Below are positions 1 to 5,964 of a stretch of 14,238 bases of DNA, in pieces. The notes beneath the pieces were generated by a model. The model worked only from the letters and a program-made list of their open reading frames with translations, had not been told where the DNA came from and did no database searches. How positions within the stretch are numbered: position 1 is the first letter of the stretch; each line of letters begins with the position of its first letter. Made by a program: the position numbers and the translations under genes. Source of the DNA: Campylobacterales bacterium (lineage in GTDB: Bacteria; Campylobacterota; Campylobacteria; Campylobacterales; JALSKU01); assembly GCA_027038235.1 (NCBI GenBank), contig JALVXV010000086.1:1-14238 (forward strand), given 5' to 3'.

Positions 1-177
1 GAACATGGAGAGATTCTCAATCCAAATGGTTCAGTCCATTCAATTGCAGGGATCTGTAATGAGAAAAAAAATGTATTTGGCTTGATGCCTCATCCAGAAA
101 GAGCTATGGAGAAGATCCTTGGAAGTGCTGATGGAGTAAAGATGCTTCAGGGGTTTATGGGAGAGAATAGAGGTTAG
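1..177 (+). CDS. purQ: Phosphoribosylformylglycinamidine synthase, glutaminase subunit PurQ (3' end only)
   Basis: This is the last 58 codons of an open frame that enters from the left edge and ends at TAG 175-177. The readable tail has the PurQ ending: NPNGS near the start, then IAGICNE and GLMPHPERA, where the His and Glu belong to the glutaminase catalytic triad (His-Pro-Glu). PurQ releases ammonia from glutamine and passes it to PurL in the PurS/PurQ/PurL complex that makes FGAM in purine synthesis. The partner purL lies about 11 kb downstream at 11212. The N-terminus with the nucleophilic cysteine is outside the window. Identification rests on the conserved tail and the purine gene context. 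Confidence 0.93.
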   Translation, partial: EHGEILNPNGSVHSIAGICNEKKNVFGLMPHPERAMEKILGSADGVKMLQGFMGENRG

Positions 178-229
178 GATTTGGGATTTAGGATTTGGGA
201 TTTGGGATTTAGGATTTGGGATTTGGGAT
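177..229. repeat. Heptanucleotide tandem array behind purQ
   Basis: Seven consecutive heptamers GGATTTG or GGATTTA run from 177 to 225, followed by a partial GGAT. The G/A variants come in the order G,A,G,G,A,G,G, so most of the array also has a 21-base super-period. The first base is the last base of the purQ stop codon. The minus-strand reading SQIPNPK repeats with this period and is not a gene. The array looks like a slippage-type short tandem repeat; no function can be read from it. Confidence 0.9.
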
Positions 230-306
230 GTAAGTGCCAATGATGAGCTTTAAATCATAAGATTTCTTTATGCCTTTACCCCTAATCTTACGAAGGGAGA
301 TTTTAG

Positions 307-1377
307 GTGAGATATATACTTTTTATTTTTTTATTTATTAGCACTCTTTGGGCAGGTGGTGTAGATAAAAATATACCCAAAGAAAATGTCATATTTCTTT
401 CATATATTCAAAAGCCAGATAGAGTATATGTAAATCAGATATTTAAGGTCAAGATAAAAGCAATAATCGCTATAAATAGTTTTGATAAGTTAGATACAGC
501 TTTTAAAAAGGCTATTAATTCAAAGGTAATCAATCCAAAAAATCCATGGAAAAAGCTAGATAAACATATCTATACAAATGAGTTTTATATCAAAGCTACA
601 TCAAAAAATGCTTTACTACCTATTGTAAGTGTATATATATTGAAAAATGGAAAAAAAATAGCTATCAAATCTCTAAAGCCCTTTGAGTTAGAAATTATCC
701 AACTTAAAAAAGATGATATCTTCAGCGGAGTTGTGGCTAGTGATTTGAAAGTAACAAAGTCTAAAACTACAAAATTTGACAAAAAATCAAATATTCTTGT
801 GATGGAGATAGAGGCAAAAGAGGCAAATATTCGTGATTTTAAAGTTCAAAATAGTATAAAAGATGGCATAGATTCATATAAGATAAATCTTCCCAATTCA
901 AAAATATTTTACTTTGCAATTATCCCAAAAAGTCAAAAAGAGTTTATATTTTCATACTTTAATACCCATAAAAATAGATTTGAGAAGCTTACTATACCAC
1001 TTAAATTGTTGGATGAGGATACAAGTACACAATTGGGGCTAAATCCTAAAGCTAGTAAAATCTCTATGTATAAAAATATAGCTTTAGTTGTGGTTGCTCT
1101 CTTATCTCTTATAATTTTTATTTTTAGAAGGAAGATTATTTATCTACTTATCTTTGTTGCTATTGCTATTTATCTATATATGTTTTACAATCCACTTGAT
1201 ACAGTAGTTTTGCAAAAAGATACAAAGATAAGAATACTGCCTACATACAACTCTACCATTTTTCATATAACAGATAAGAAGGTTTTAGCTGAAAAGCTAA
1301 ATAGTACAAAAGAGTATGTAAAGGTTTTATTGCCAAATGATAAGATAGGATGGGTTAAAAAAGGGGATATTCAATGA
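307..1377 (+). CDS. Membrane-anchored periplasmic protein with C-terminal SH3-like domain
   Basis: The 356-residue product starts at GTG 307, chosen because AAGGGAG at 294-300 lies 6 bases upstream and the translation opens with a signal peptide (MRYILFIFLFISTLWAGG). Residues ~20-255 form a beta-rich periplasmic region with no motif I recognise with certainty; it resembles BatD-like beta domains only weakly. Two membrane helices follow (~257-273 and ~277-294) around a basic RRK turn. The tail (~298-356) looks like a bacterial SH3 domain: VLQKDTKIRILPT, then EYVKVLLPNDKIGWVKKGDI. The predicted topology puts both the main domain and the SH3 part in the periplasm. It overlaps plsC by 4 bases (ATGA). 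C. jejuni, as I recall, has an uncharacterised periplasmic protein in the same slot between purQ and plsC. Function unknown; cell-wall binding is only a guess from the SH3 fold. Confidence 0.8.
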   Translation: MRYILFIFLFISTLWAGGVDKNIPKENVIFLSYIQKPDRVYVNQIFKVKIKAIIAINSFDKLDTAFKKAINSKVINPKNPWKKLDKHIYTNEFYIKATSKNALLPIVSVYILKNGKKIAIKSLKPFELEIIQLKKDDIFSGVVASDLKVTKSKTTKFDKKSNILVMEIEAKEANIRDFKVQNSIKDGIDSYKINLPNSKIFYFAIIPKSQKEFIFSYFNTHKNRFEKLTIPLKLLDEDTSTQLGLNPKASKISMYKNIALVVVALLSLIIFIFRRKIIYLLIFVAIAIYLYMFYNPLDTVVLQKDTKIRILPTYNSTIFHITDKKVLAEKLNSTKEYVKVLLPNDKIGWVKKGDIQ

Positions 1378-2096
1378 AGAGAGTATGGCAAAGAGTTTTA
1401 GCACTTTATTTCTCTATCAATTTTTTTCTTACTATCTCTGTAGTGGTGATACTGATGTTTCTCTTTAGAAAGCATCATAAAACTTTTAGAAATATTTGGG
1501 CTAAGTTACAGCTATTTTTACTTGGAGTAAAACTTGATATAGAGGGGGAGCCAAATAGTGAGGCAAAAATACTTCTTTTAAACCATCAAAGTGTTGCTGA
1601 CATAGTTATTATGGAAGCAATATATCCAGCTGATTTAGCATGGGTTGCTAAAAAAGAGATAGGAGATATCCCTTTTTTTGGACATATTCTTGATCTTCCT
1701 GAGATGATTGCGATAGATAGAGAGAATAAAAAGTCGTTAGTCAAGCTCTTTAAAGATGCAAAAGATAGATTGAAAAAGGGGAGAGTTATAGCGATATTTC
1801 CTGAAGGAACAAGAAGCAATGGAAAGAGGTTGCTAAAGTTTAAAGCAGGAGCAAAACTTTTAGCACAAAAGTTAGATCTAAAGGTGCAACCAGCAGTTTT
1901 TATCGGTACAGTTAATGTTTTTGATTCAAAGAATTTTTTGGGAAATTTTGGAGCAAATGTCAAGCTAGTTTATTTGGATATGATTGATCCAAAAGAGGAT
2001 CCAAATTGGTATGAAAAATTGAGAGAGGATATGGATAAAGTGTTGCAAAACTCATTAAAAGAGATGCAAAATAAGGTAAAAATTAATAGCTTATAG
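1374..2096 (+). CDS. plsC: 1-acyl-sn-glycerol-3-phosphate acyltransferase PlsC
   Basis: PlsC transfers an acyl chain to the sn-2 position of lysophosphatidic acid, giving phosphatidic acid for phospholipid synthesis at the inner membrane. The 240-residue protein has a hydrophobic N-terminal anchor (~10-32) and the acyltransferase motifs in order: the catalytic H-x4-D in NHQSVAD near residue 70, KKEIGDIPFFGH and AIDREN as the second block, FPEGTRS near residue 141, and a late VQPAVFIGT block. The ATG overlaps the previous stop (ATGA) and has AAGGGG at 1361-1366 as ribosome binding site, so translation is probably coupled to the SH3-domain gene. Oddly, the last codons and the TAG stop at 2094-2096 lie inside a heptamer repeat, so the C-terminal residues may be repeat-derived. 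Confidence 0.93.
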   Translation: MKRVWQRVLALYFSINFFLTISVVVILMFLFRKHHKTFRNIWAKLQLFLLGVKLDIEGEPNSEAKILLLNHQSVADIVIMEAIYPADLAWVAKKEIGDIPFFGHILDLPEMIAIDRENKKSLVKLFKDAKDRLKKGRVIAIFPEGTRSNGKRLLKFKAGAKLLAQKLDLKVQPAVFIGTVNVFDSKNFLGNFGANVKLVYLDMIDPKEDPNWYEKLREDMDKVLQNSLKEMQNKVKINSL

Positions 2097-2128
2097 CTTT
2101 TTGCTCTTGGCTCTTAGCTCTAAGCTTA
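2087..2128. repeat. Degenerate heptamer array across the plsC stop
   Basis: Six heptamers run without a break from 2087 to 2128: TAGCTTA, TAGCTTT, TTGCTCT, TGGCTCT, TAGCTCT, AAGCTTA. The shared core is xxGCTyw. The first two units contain the last plsC codons and its stop. The unit sequence is unrelated to that of the other arrays in this window, but the period is the same. Confidence 0.75.
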
Positions 2129-2144
2129 ATCCAAAGGATTTTAT

Positions 2145-2480
2145 ATGAAAAGGTACCTTGGCAAGAAAAAGATAGCAAGAATATATATAGATAACCAAGA
2201 TAAATATGAAGGTGAGCCTTTGTGGGAGGTTATACTTAAAAAGGTAAAAGAGCATGGTTTAGCAGGAGCTACTGTTTTTAAAGGGGTTGCAGGTATTGGG
2301 GCACATAGCGAAGTAAGAAGTTTTAATGTATGGATGCTTTCTCAGGAGCTACCTGTAGTTATTGAGATAATTGATGATGAGGAGAAAATTGTTGACTTTA
2401 TAGATAAAATTGATGATTTGATAGAAGAGGGATTGACGACAATAAGTGATACGGAAGTTATCAAGTATAAACATAAATAG
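2145..2480 (+). CDS. DUF190 family protein (PII-like fold)
   Basis: A 111-residue protein beginning at ATG 2145, with AAAGGA at 2133-2138 six bases upstream. It matches the DUF190 pattern: GEPLWEVILKKVKEHGLAGATVFKGVAGIG in two adjacent stretches (~26-56), a central beta strand ending LPVVIEIID, and a helical EKIVDFIDKIDDLI followed by a C-terminal strand. Known structures of this family have a ferredoxin-like, PII-type fold that forms trimers, suggesting small-molecule or nucleotide sensing; the ligand is not visible here. It lies directly upstream of crcB, a neighbourhood I recall from other bacteria, which suggests a link to fluoride export or its control. That link is inference. Confidence 0.85.
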   Translation: MKRYLGKKKIARIYIDNQDKYEGEPLWEVILKKVKEHGLAGATVFKGVAGIGAHSEVRSFNVWMLSQELPVVIEIIDDEEKIVDFIDKIDDLIEEGLTTISDTEVIKYKHK

Positions 2481-2486
2481 TAACTC

Positions 2487-2528
2487 GTGATTAGTGATTA
2501 GTGATTAGTGATTCGTGATTGGTGATTG
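2487..2528. repeat. Heptamer array GTGATTN behind the DUF190 gene
   Basis: Six perfect-period heptamers: GTGATTA three times, GTGATTC once, GTGATTG twice. It begins 6 bases after the DUF190 stop. Units of the same type occur in inverted orientation at 2568-2600, so together they form the arms of a large hairpin. Confidence 0.92.
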
Positions 2529-2600
2529 GTAAAATTATTTTATTTCAAAATTGGCGAAGTCCAATTTACTAATCACTAATCACGAATCACTAATCACTAA
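2498..2600. repeat. Large inverted repeat / compound hairpin upstream of crcB
   Basis: Arm 2498-2530 is complementary to arm 2568-2600 over 33 positions; the only two non-Watson-Crick positions become G-U pairs in RNA. The 37-base middle carries its own 7-bp hairpin (AAATTGG 2548-2554, CCAATTT 2561-2567, loop CGAAGT). Both arms consist of GTGATT-type heptamers. The structure fills the gap between DUF190 and crcB and ends 16 bases before the crcB start. There is no T tract after it, so it is not a classical terminator. It could slow read-through, stabilise mRNA ends, or be a small repeat element. Confidence 0.88.
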
Positions 2601-2616
2601 AGAAAAAGGGATAAAA

Positions 2617-2988
2617 TTGATACTTTTATATGTTGGAGTAGGTGGATTTTTTGGAGCTATTTCGAGGTATTTGATAGCTGGATTTGTTCAAAAGTCATTT
2701 GATACTCTATTTCCTATAGGAACCTTGAGTGTAAATGTACTTGGTAGCTTTATTATAGGGTTTATGGCGATGTATTTTTCAGAGGTTATTGCACCCGAAT
2801 ATAAAGCACTCATTATCACAGGTTTTTTAGGAGCTTTGACAACATTTTCTACCTTTTCTCTTGAAAATGTTAATATGCTACAAGATGGAGACTATCTAAG
2901 AGTAGGATTAAATATCACTTTAAATGTAATCTTTACAATATGTGCTACAATATTGGCTATAATTATCTTTAGAAAGATATATAGTTGA
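2617..2988 (+). CDS. crcB: Fluoride-specific ion channel CrcB (Fluc)
   Basis: CrcB/Fluc forms dual-topology dimers that let fluoride leave the cell. The frame is open from TTG 2551, but that would put hairpin-repeat sequence (LLITNHESLIT) in the protein. I place the start at TTG 2617, which has AAGGG at 2606-2610 six bases upstream and gives 123 residues, the usual family length. Conserved parts: GGFFGAISRY (~9-18), GTLSVNVLGSF with the channel Asn near residue 40, and GFLGALTTFSTFSLEN (~70-85), the Phe-box and Na+-site region. Four membrane helices are visible. No fluoride riboswitch is seen upstream. The stop lies inside a terminator-like hairpin. Confidence 0.92.
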   Translation: MILLYVGVGGFFGAISRYLIAGFVQKSFDTLFPIGTLSVNVLGSFIIGFMAMYFSEVIAPEYKALIITGFLGALTTFSTFSLENVNMLQDGDYLRVGLNITLNVIFTICATILAIIIFRKIYS

Positions 2989-3010
2989 TATAACTACTAT
3001 CAACTATTTT
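2981..3010 (+). terminator. Terminator-like hairpin at the end of crcB
   Basis: ATAGTTGATA (2981-2990) pairs perfectly with TATCAACTAT (2998-3007) around a 7-base loop, and TTTT follows at 3007-3010. The stem includes the crcB stop codon (2986-2988). It is A/T-rich and the T tract is short, so it is a weak candidate, but it lies exactly between crcB and the htpG promoter. Confidence 0.5.
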
Positions 3011-3031
3011 GACAAAAAACTGTAAGAAATA

Positions 3032-3060
3032 TTTACAAAATAGATAAATTTTGCTATAAT
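3032..3060 (+). promoter_or_regulatory. Sigma-70 type promoter of htpG
   Basis: TTTACA at 3032-3037 and TATAAT at 3055-3060 are separated by 17 bases, and TGC just before the -10 box makes it an extended -10. Transcription should start near 3067, leaving a short leader with AAAGGA at 3079-3084 before the htpG ATG. No CIRCE or HAIR heat-shock operator is visible around it. Confidence 0.8.
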
Positions 3061-3091
3061 TTCAAAAAAATTTATTAGAAAGGATGGCAAA

Positions 3092-4942
3092 ATGTCAAAA
3101 CATAAGTTTGATACTGAGATAAATCAACTACTTGATCTTATGATTCACTCACTTTACTCAAATAAAGAGATATTTTTAAGAGAGCTTATCTCAAATGCAT
3201 CAGATGCTATAGATAAGCTTAAATTTTTAACTATAAGTGATGAAAAGTTTAAAGATCTCTCATTAGAGCCTCGTATAGAGATAGAGGTTGATAAAGATAA
3301 GAAAAAGCTTATAGTTAGAGATAACGGTATAGGAATGAATGAGGAGGACTTAAAAGAGCATCTTGGAACTATCGCTAAGAGCGGTACTAAGTCATTTTTA
3401 TCCCAATTAAGTGGAGATGCTAAAAAAGACTCATCGCTTATAGGTCAGTTTGGAGTGGGATTTTATTCAGCTTTTATGGTTGCAAAAAAGATAGAAGTTA
3501 TCAGTAAAAAAGCTGGAGAGGATAAAGCTTATAAATGGGTTAGTAGCGGTAACGGTGAATATGAGATAAAAGAGGCCAAAAAAAAGACTCAAGGAACTGA
3601 AGTCATACTTCATTTAAAAGATGGTGAAGAGGAGTTTTTAGATGATTGGACGATAGAGAGAATTGTCAAAAAGTACTCAAACCATATACCATTTCCAATC
3701 TATCTTTTAAAAGAGGAGGAAAAAGATGGTAAAAAGGAGAAAAAATTTGAGCAAATCAATAAAGCTTCAGCCCTTTGGAGGCTAAATAAAAATGAAATAA
3801 CAGATGAAGAGTATATTGACTTTTATAAACAATTAACAGGTGATAGCAATGATCCACTTCACTGGATACATACAAATGCAGAGGGAACTTTAGAGTATTC
3901 AACACTCTTTTATATACCTTCAGTCGCTCCTTTTGATCTTTTTAGAGTTGATTATCAGCCGGGAGTTAAACTATATGTAAAAAGAGTATTTATTACTGAT
4001 GATGATAAGGAACTTATGCCTACATATCTAAGATTTGTTAGAGGTATTATTGATAGTGAAGATCTGCCTTTAAATGTTAGCAGAGAAATTCTTCAGCAAA
4101 ATACGATACTTACTAAGATCAAAAAAAGTTCAGTTAAAAAGATACTAAATGAGCTGAAAAAGATAAAAGAGAAGGATTTTGATAAGTATTTGAAGTTTTG
4201 GAAACTCTTTGGAAAAGTTTTAAAAGAGGGTGTTTATACTGACTTTGAAAACAGAGATTTGCTTCTTGATTTATTGCTCTTTAAATCAACTAAAAGAGAT
4301 ACCGTAAGCTTAAAAGAGTATAAAGAGGCTATGAAAGAGGGGCAAAAGTCTATCTACTATATAACCGGTGAAGATGAAAAAATGCTTAAAAATTCTCCTT
4401 TGATTGAGAGTTTTAAAGCTAAAGATATAGAGGTTCTTATCTTAGATGATGAGGTAGATTCTCTTATCATGCCGATGGTAACAGAGTATGATAAAACCCC
4501 TGTAAAGTCTGTATCGACAAGTGATATAGATGAAGAGCAAAAAGAGGATAAAGAGAAAGATAAGGAAAAAGAGGAGGAGTTTTCTAAAATCCTTGTCAAA
4601 TTAAAAGAGATACTAAAGGATGAGGTAAAAGATGTCAAACTAAGCTCTAGGCTAAAAGAGTCTCCATCTTGTATAGTCTTTGACAAAAATGATCCCGACT
4701 TTGCTATGCAAGAGATGTTAAAACAGATGGGGCAAACTAATTTACCAAAAGTAAAACCTATCTTGGAGATAAACCCTGATAATGAAATAATAAAAAAACT
4801 CTCACAAAACGACTCACTTTCCGAACTAAATGATATAGCTCATATACTTTATGACCAAGCAAGACTCATAGAGGGAATGAAGCTTGAAGATAGTAGTGAA
4901 TTTGTAAAACGGATAAATAAAATACTTACAAAAACTATATAA
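3092..4942 (+). CDS. htpG: Molecular chaperone HtpG (bacterial Hsp90)
   Basis: HtpG is the cytosolic ATP-dependent Hsp90 dimer that remodels client proteins. The 616-residue length is normal. The N-terminal GHKL ATPase domain shows the N-box RELISNASDAIDKL (~30-43) with its Mg-binding Asn and catalytic Glu, DNGIGMN (~77-83), LGTIAKSGTKSFL, the glycine-rich lid GQFGVGFYSAF (~117-127) and GTEVILHL. The middle domain contains LPLNVSREILQ with the conserved Arg that contacts ATP. A charged K/E-rich stretch near residues 480-505 precedes the C-terminal dimerisation domain. The ATG has AAAGGA seven bases upstream. The gene has its own promoter, separate from crcB. In C. jejuni, as I recall, htpG also follows crcB. 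Confidence 0.98.
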   Translation: MSKHKFDTEINQLLDLMIHSLYSNKEIFLRELISNASDAIDKLKFLTISDEKFKDLSLEPRIEIEVDKDKKKLIVRDNGIGMNEEDLKEHLGTIAKSGTKSFLSQLSGDAKKDSSLIGQFGVGFYSAFMVAKKIEVISKKAGEDKAYKWVSSGNGEYEIKEAKKKTQGTEVILHLKDGEEEFLDDWTIERIVKKYSNHIPFPIYLLKEEEKDGKKEKKFEQINKASALWRLNKNEITDEEYIDFYKQLTGDSNDPLHWIHTNAEGTLEYSTLFYIPSVAPFDLFRVDYQPGVKLYVKRVFITDDDKELMPTYLRFVRGIIDSEDLPLNVSREILQQNTILTKIKKSSVKKILNELKKIKEKDFDKYLKFWKLFGKVLKEGVYTDFENRDLLLDLLLFKSTKRDTVSLKEYKEAMKEGQKSIYYITGEDEKMLKNSPLIESFKAKDIEVLILDDEVDSLIMPMVTEYDKTPVKSVSTSDIDEEQKEDKEKDKEKEEEFSKILVKLKEILKDEVKDVKLSSRLKESPSCIVFDKNDPDFAMQEMLKQMGQTNLPKVKPILEINPDNEIIKKLSQNDSLSELNDIAHILYDQARLIEGMKLEDSSEFVKRINKILTKTI

Positions 4943-4947
4943 GAATA

Positions 4948-4956
4948 TGCTATAAT
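4948..4956 (+). promoter_or_regulatory. Extended -10 promoter of the hepT-mntA pair
   Basis: TGCTATAAT is a perfect extended -10, identical to the one before htpG. No good -35 stands at the right distance (CTTACA at 4925-4930 is 20 bases away), but extended -10 promoters can work without one. Transcription would start near 4963, inside the palindrome that surrounds this box. Confidence 0.6.
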
Positions 4957-4986
4957 ATCACTCCAAATAGATGGAGTGATATTATG
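4951..4986 (+). promoter_or_regulatory. Palindrome spanning the -10 box, ribosome binding site and start codon of hepT
   Basis: The left arm TATAATATCACTCCA (4951-4965) pairs with 4972-4986 in 14 Watson-Crick pairs plus one G-T, around loop AATAGA. It contains the whole -10 box in one arm and the ribosome binding site TGGAG (4972-4976) and the ATG in the other. It could be an operator for autoregulation, a hairpin that masks the start site in read-through htpG mRNA, or a stop signal for htpG; no T tract follows, which argues against the last. Confidence 0.75.
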
Positions 4987-5424
4987 CAAAATAGTTTAAA
5001 GCAAGATTTATCTATATGTAAACAAATCATATCCAACTGTGATATAGACTATGCTGAGCTTAAAAAACAACAAATTGACAAATCATTTTTTGATAACTAT
5101 GAAAATGTAAGAGTAGTAAATAGTTTTTTATTTAATTACTCCAAACTCCAAGATAAAATAGGTACAAAGCTTATAAAAGAGGTTTTATTTGAATTAAAAG
5201 AGATAGATGATTTTTCTATGCCTTTTAGAGATGTTTTAAATATTTGCGAAAAATTAGAACTACTTGATGTAAAAGAGTGGGATAGATTTAGAGAGATCAG
5301 AAATATACTATCACATGAATATCCTATGTCTATTACTGAAAGAGTAGAAAACATATCTCTTGCCATTGAGTTTTATCCTAAAATAAAAACAATCTTTCAA
5401 AGACTTTATGATGCGGTTAAATGA
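4984..5424 (+). CDS. hepT: HepT-like HEPN ribonuclease toxin
   Basis: HEPN toxins of the HepT type are small helical dimers that cleave RNA. The 146-residue product is all-helical and carries the signature RNILSHEY at residues 106-113, an exact R-x4-H-x-Y motif with R106, H111 and Y113. In characterised HepT-MntA pairs (Shewanella), the motif Arg and His are catalytic and the Tyr is AMPylated by MntA to silence the toxin. The ATG 4984 has TGGAG seven bases upstream, within a palindrome. The downstream mntA overlaps by 17 bases, so the two are translated together. Every motif residue is present, so it looks intact. Toxicity in this host is inferred from family and context only. Confidence 0.88.
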   Translation: MQNSLKQDLSICKQIISNCDIDYAELKKQQIDKSFFDNYENVRVVNSFLFNYSKLQDKIGTKLIKEVLFELKEIDDFSMPFRDVLNICEKLELLDVKEWDRFREIRNILSHEYPMSITERVENISLAIEFYPKIKTIFQRLYDAVK

Positions 5425-5704
5425 GTATGAAATAGAAGCCATAAAAGTTTCCTTTAAAGAGCATTTTAAAAGTGGAGAAGTATATCTTTTTGGTTCTCGT
5501 TTGGATGATATGAAAAAAGGTGGAGATATAGATCTTTATATTAAAACGAATCAGTCAAATAAAGTAAGAAAAAAGGTTGATTTTTTAGTTTCTTTAAAAG
5601 AAAAAATAGGCGATCAAAAGATAGATGTAGTTTTAAACTATGATGCCACATCCCCCATAGAGCAAATAGCCCTCACAAATGGTAAAATAATTTGTAAATT
5701 TTAA
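5408..5704 (+). CDS. mntA: MntA-like minimal nucleotidyltransferase antitoxin
   Basis: A 98-residue minimal nucleotidyltransferase (or 97 from the second ATG at 5411). The active site reads GSRLDDMKKGGDIDLYI from residue 29: a Gly-Ser pair, nine residues, then D40-x-D42, and a third acidic residue in KIDVVLN about 30 residues later. MntA antitoxins use this site to add AMP to the tyrosine of HepT. The gene overlaps hepT by 17 bases and has no strong ribosome binding site of its own, which implies coupling to toxin translation. Stop TAA 5702-5704 is followed four bases later by an octamer repeat. The pair sits between htpG and rpmH, where I know of no such genes in C. jejuni, so it is probably accessory. 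Confidence 0.88.
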   Translation: MMRLNEYEIEAIKVSFKEHFKSGEVYLFGSRLDDMKKGGDIDLYIKTNQSNKVRKKVDFLVSLKEKIGDQKIDVVLNYDATSPIEQIALTNGKIICKF

Positions 5705-5707
5705 TCT

Positions 5708-5740
5708 CTTTACACCTTTACTCCTTCTCACCTTTACCCC
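5708..5740. repeat. Octamer tandem array behind mntA
   Basis: Four units of period 8: CTTTACAC, CTTTACTC, CTTCTCAC, CTTTACCC, plus one extra C. It begins four bases after the mntA stop. The period is 8 rather than the 7 of the other arrays in this window. Confidence 0.7.
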
Positions 5741-5784
5741 TCAATTAAAGAGGTCATATCAACTCCTTTTAAGTAATATTTTAG

Positions 5785-5790
5785 TAAAAT
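5785..5790 (+). promoter_or_regulatory. Probable -10 box of the rpmH operon
   Basis: TAAAAT at 5785-5790 follows an A/T-rich stretch and lies 40 bases before the rpmH start. No convincing -35 is visible, which is common for vegetative promoters in this phylum. A promoter is expected here because the upstream toxin-antitoxin pair should not drive a ribosomal protein gene; the exact box is uncertain. Confidence 0.35.
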
Positions 5791-5829
5791 CCATTCCTTA
5801 AACTATGTAAATTATAAAGGATCATAAAG

Positions 5830-5964
5830 ATGAAAAGAACTTTTCAACCACACAATACACCAAGAAAGAGAACTCATGGTTTTAGAGTGAGAATGAAGAC
5901 TAAAAATGGTAGAAAAATAATAAATGCCAGAAGAGCAAAGGGTAGAAAAAGATTAAGTGTTTAG
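5830..5964 (+). CDS. rpmH: Large ribosomal subunit protein bL34
   Basis: A 44-codon gene starting at ATG 5830, with AAAGGA at 5816-5821 eight bases upstream. The product MKRTFQPHNTPRKRTHGFRV and the remainder ending GRKRLSV are the full-length bL34 pattern, rich in Arg and Lys as expected for a protein buried in 23S rRNA. It is the first gene of the rpmH-rnpA-yidD-yidC-jag-mnmE run found in many bacteria. Its 3' end carries the probable start signals of rnpA. Confidence 0.97.
   Translation: MKRTFQPHNTPRKRTHGFRVRMKTKNGRKIINARRAKGRKRLSV

Noticed and set aside
40..240. Minus-strand reading with repeated SQIPNPK units
   Set aside because: It is the heptamer array plus the antisense of purQ; the periodic protein is a product of the DNA repeat.
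338..347. TTAGCACTC, a CIRCE half site
   Set aside because: No matching GAGTGCTAA follows at the required distance, and it lies inside a signal-peptide coding region, far from htpG.
2487..2600. CRISPR-like array
   Set aside because: Units are 7 bases with no spacers, and no cas genes are in the window.
2551..2616. N-terminal extension of CrcB from TTG 2551
   Set aside because: The extra 22 codons are translated hairpin repeat; TTG 2617 has a good ribosome binding site and gives the normal length.
2481..2616. Fluoride riboswitch before crcB
   Set aside because: The region is made of GTGATT heptamers and a long hairpin; none of the conserved riboswitch sequence (such as GGxGATGGxGTTCxCC) is present.
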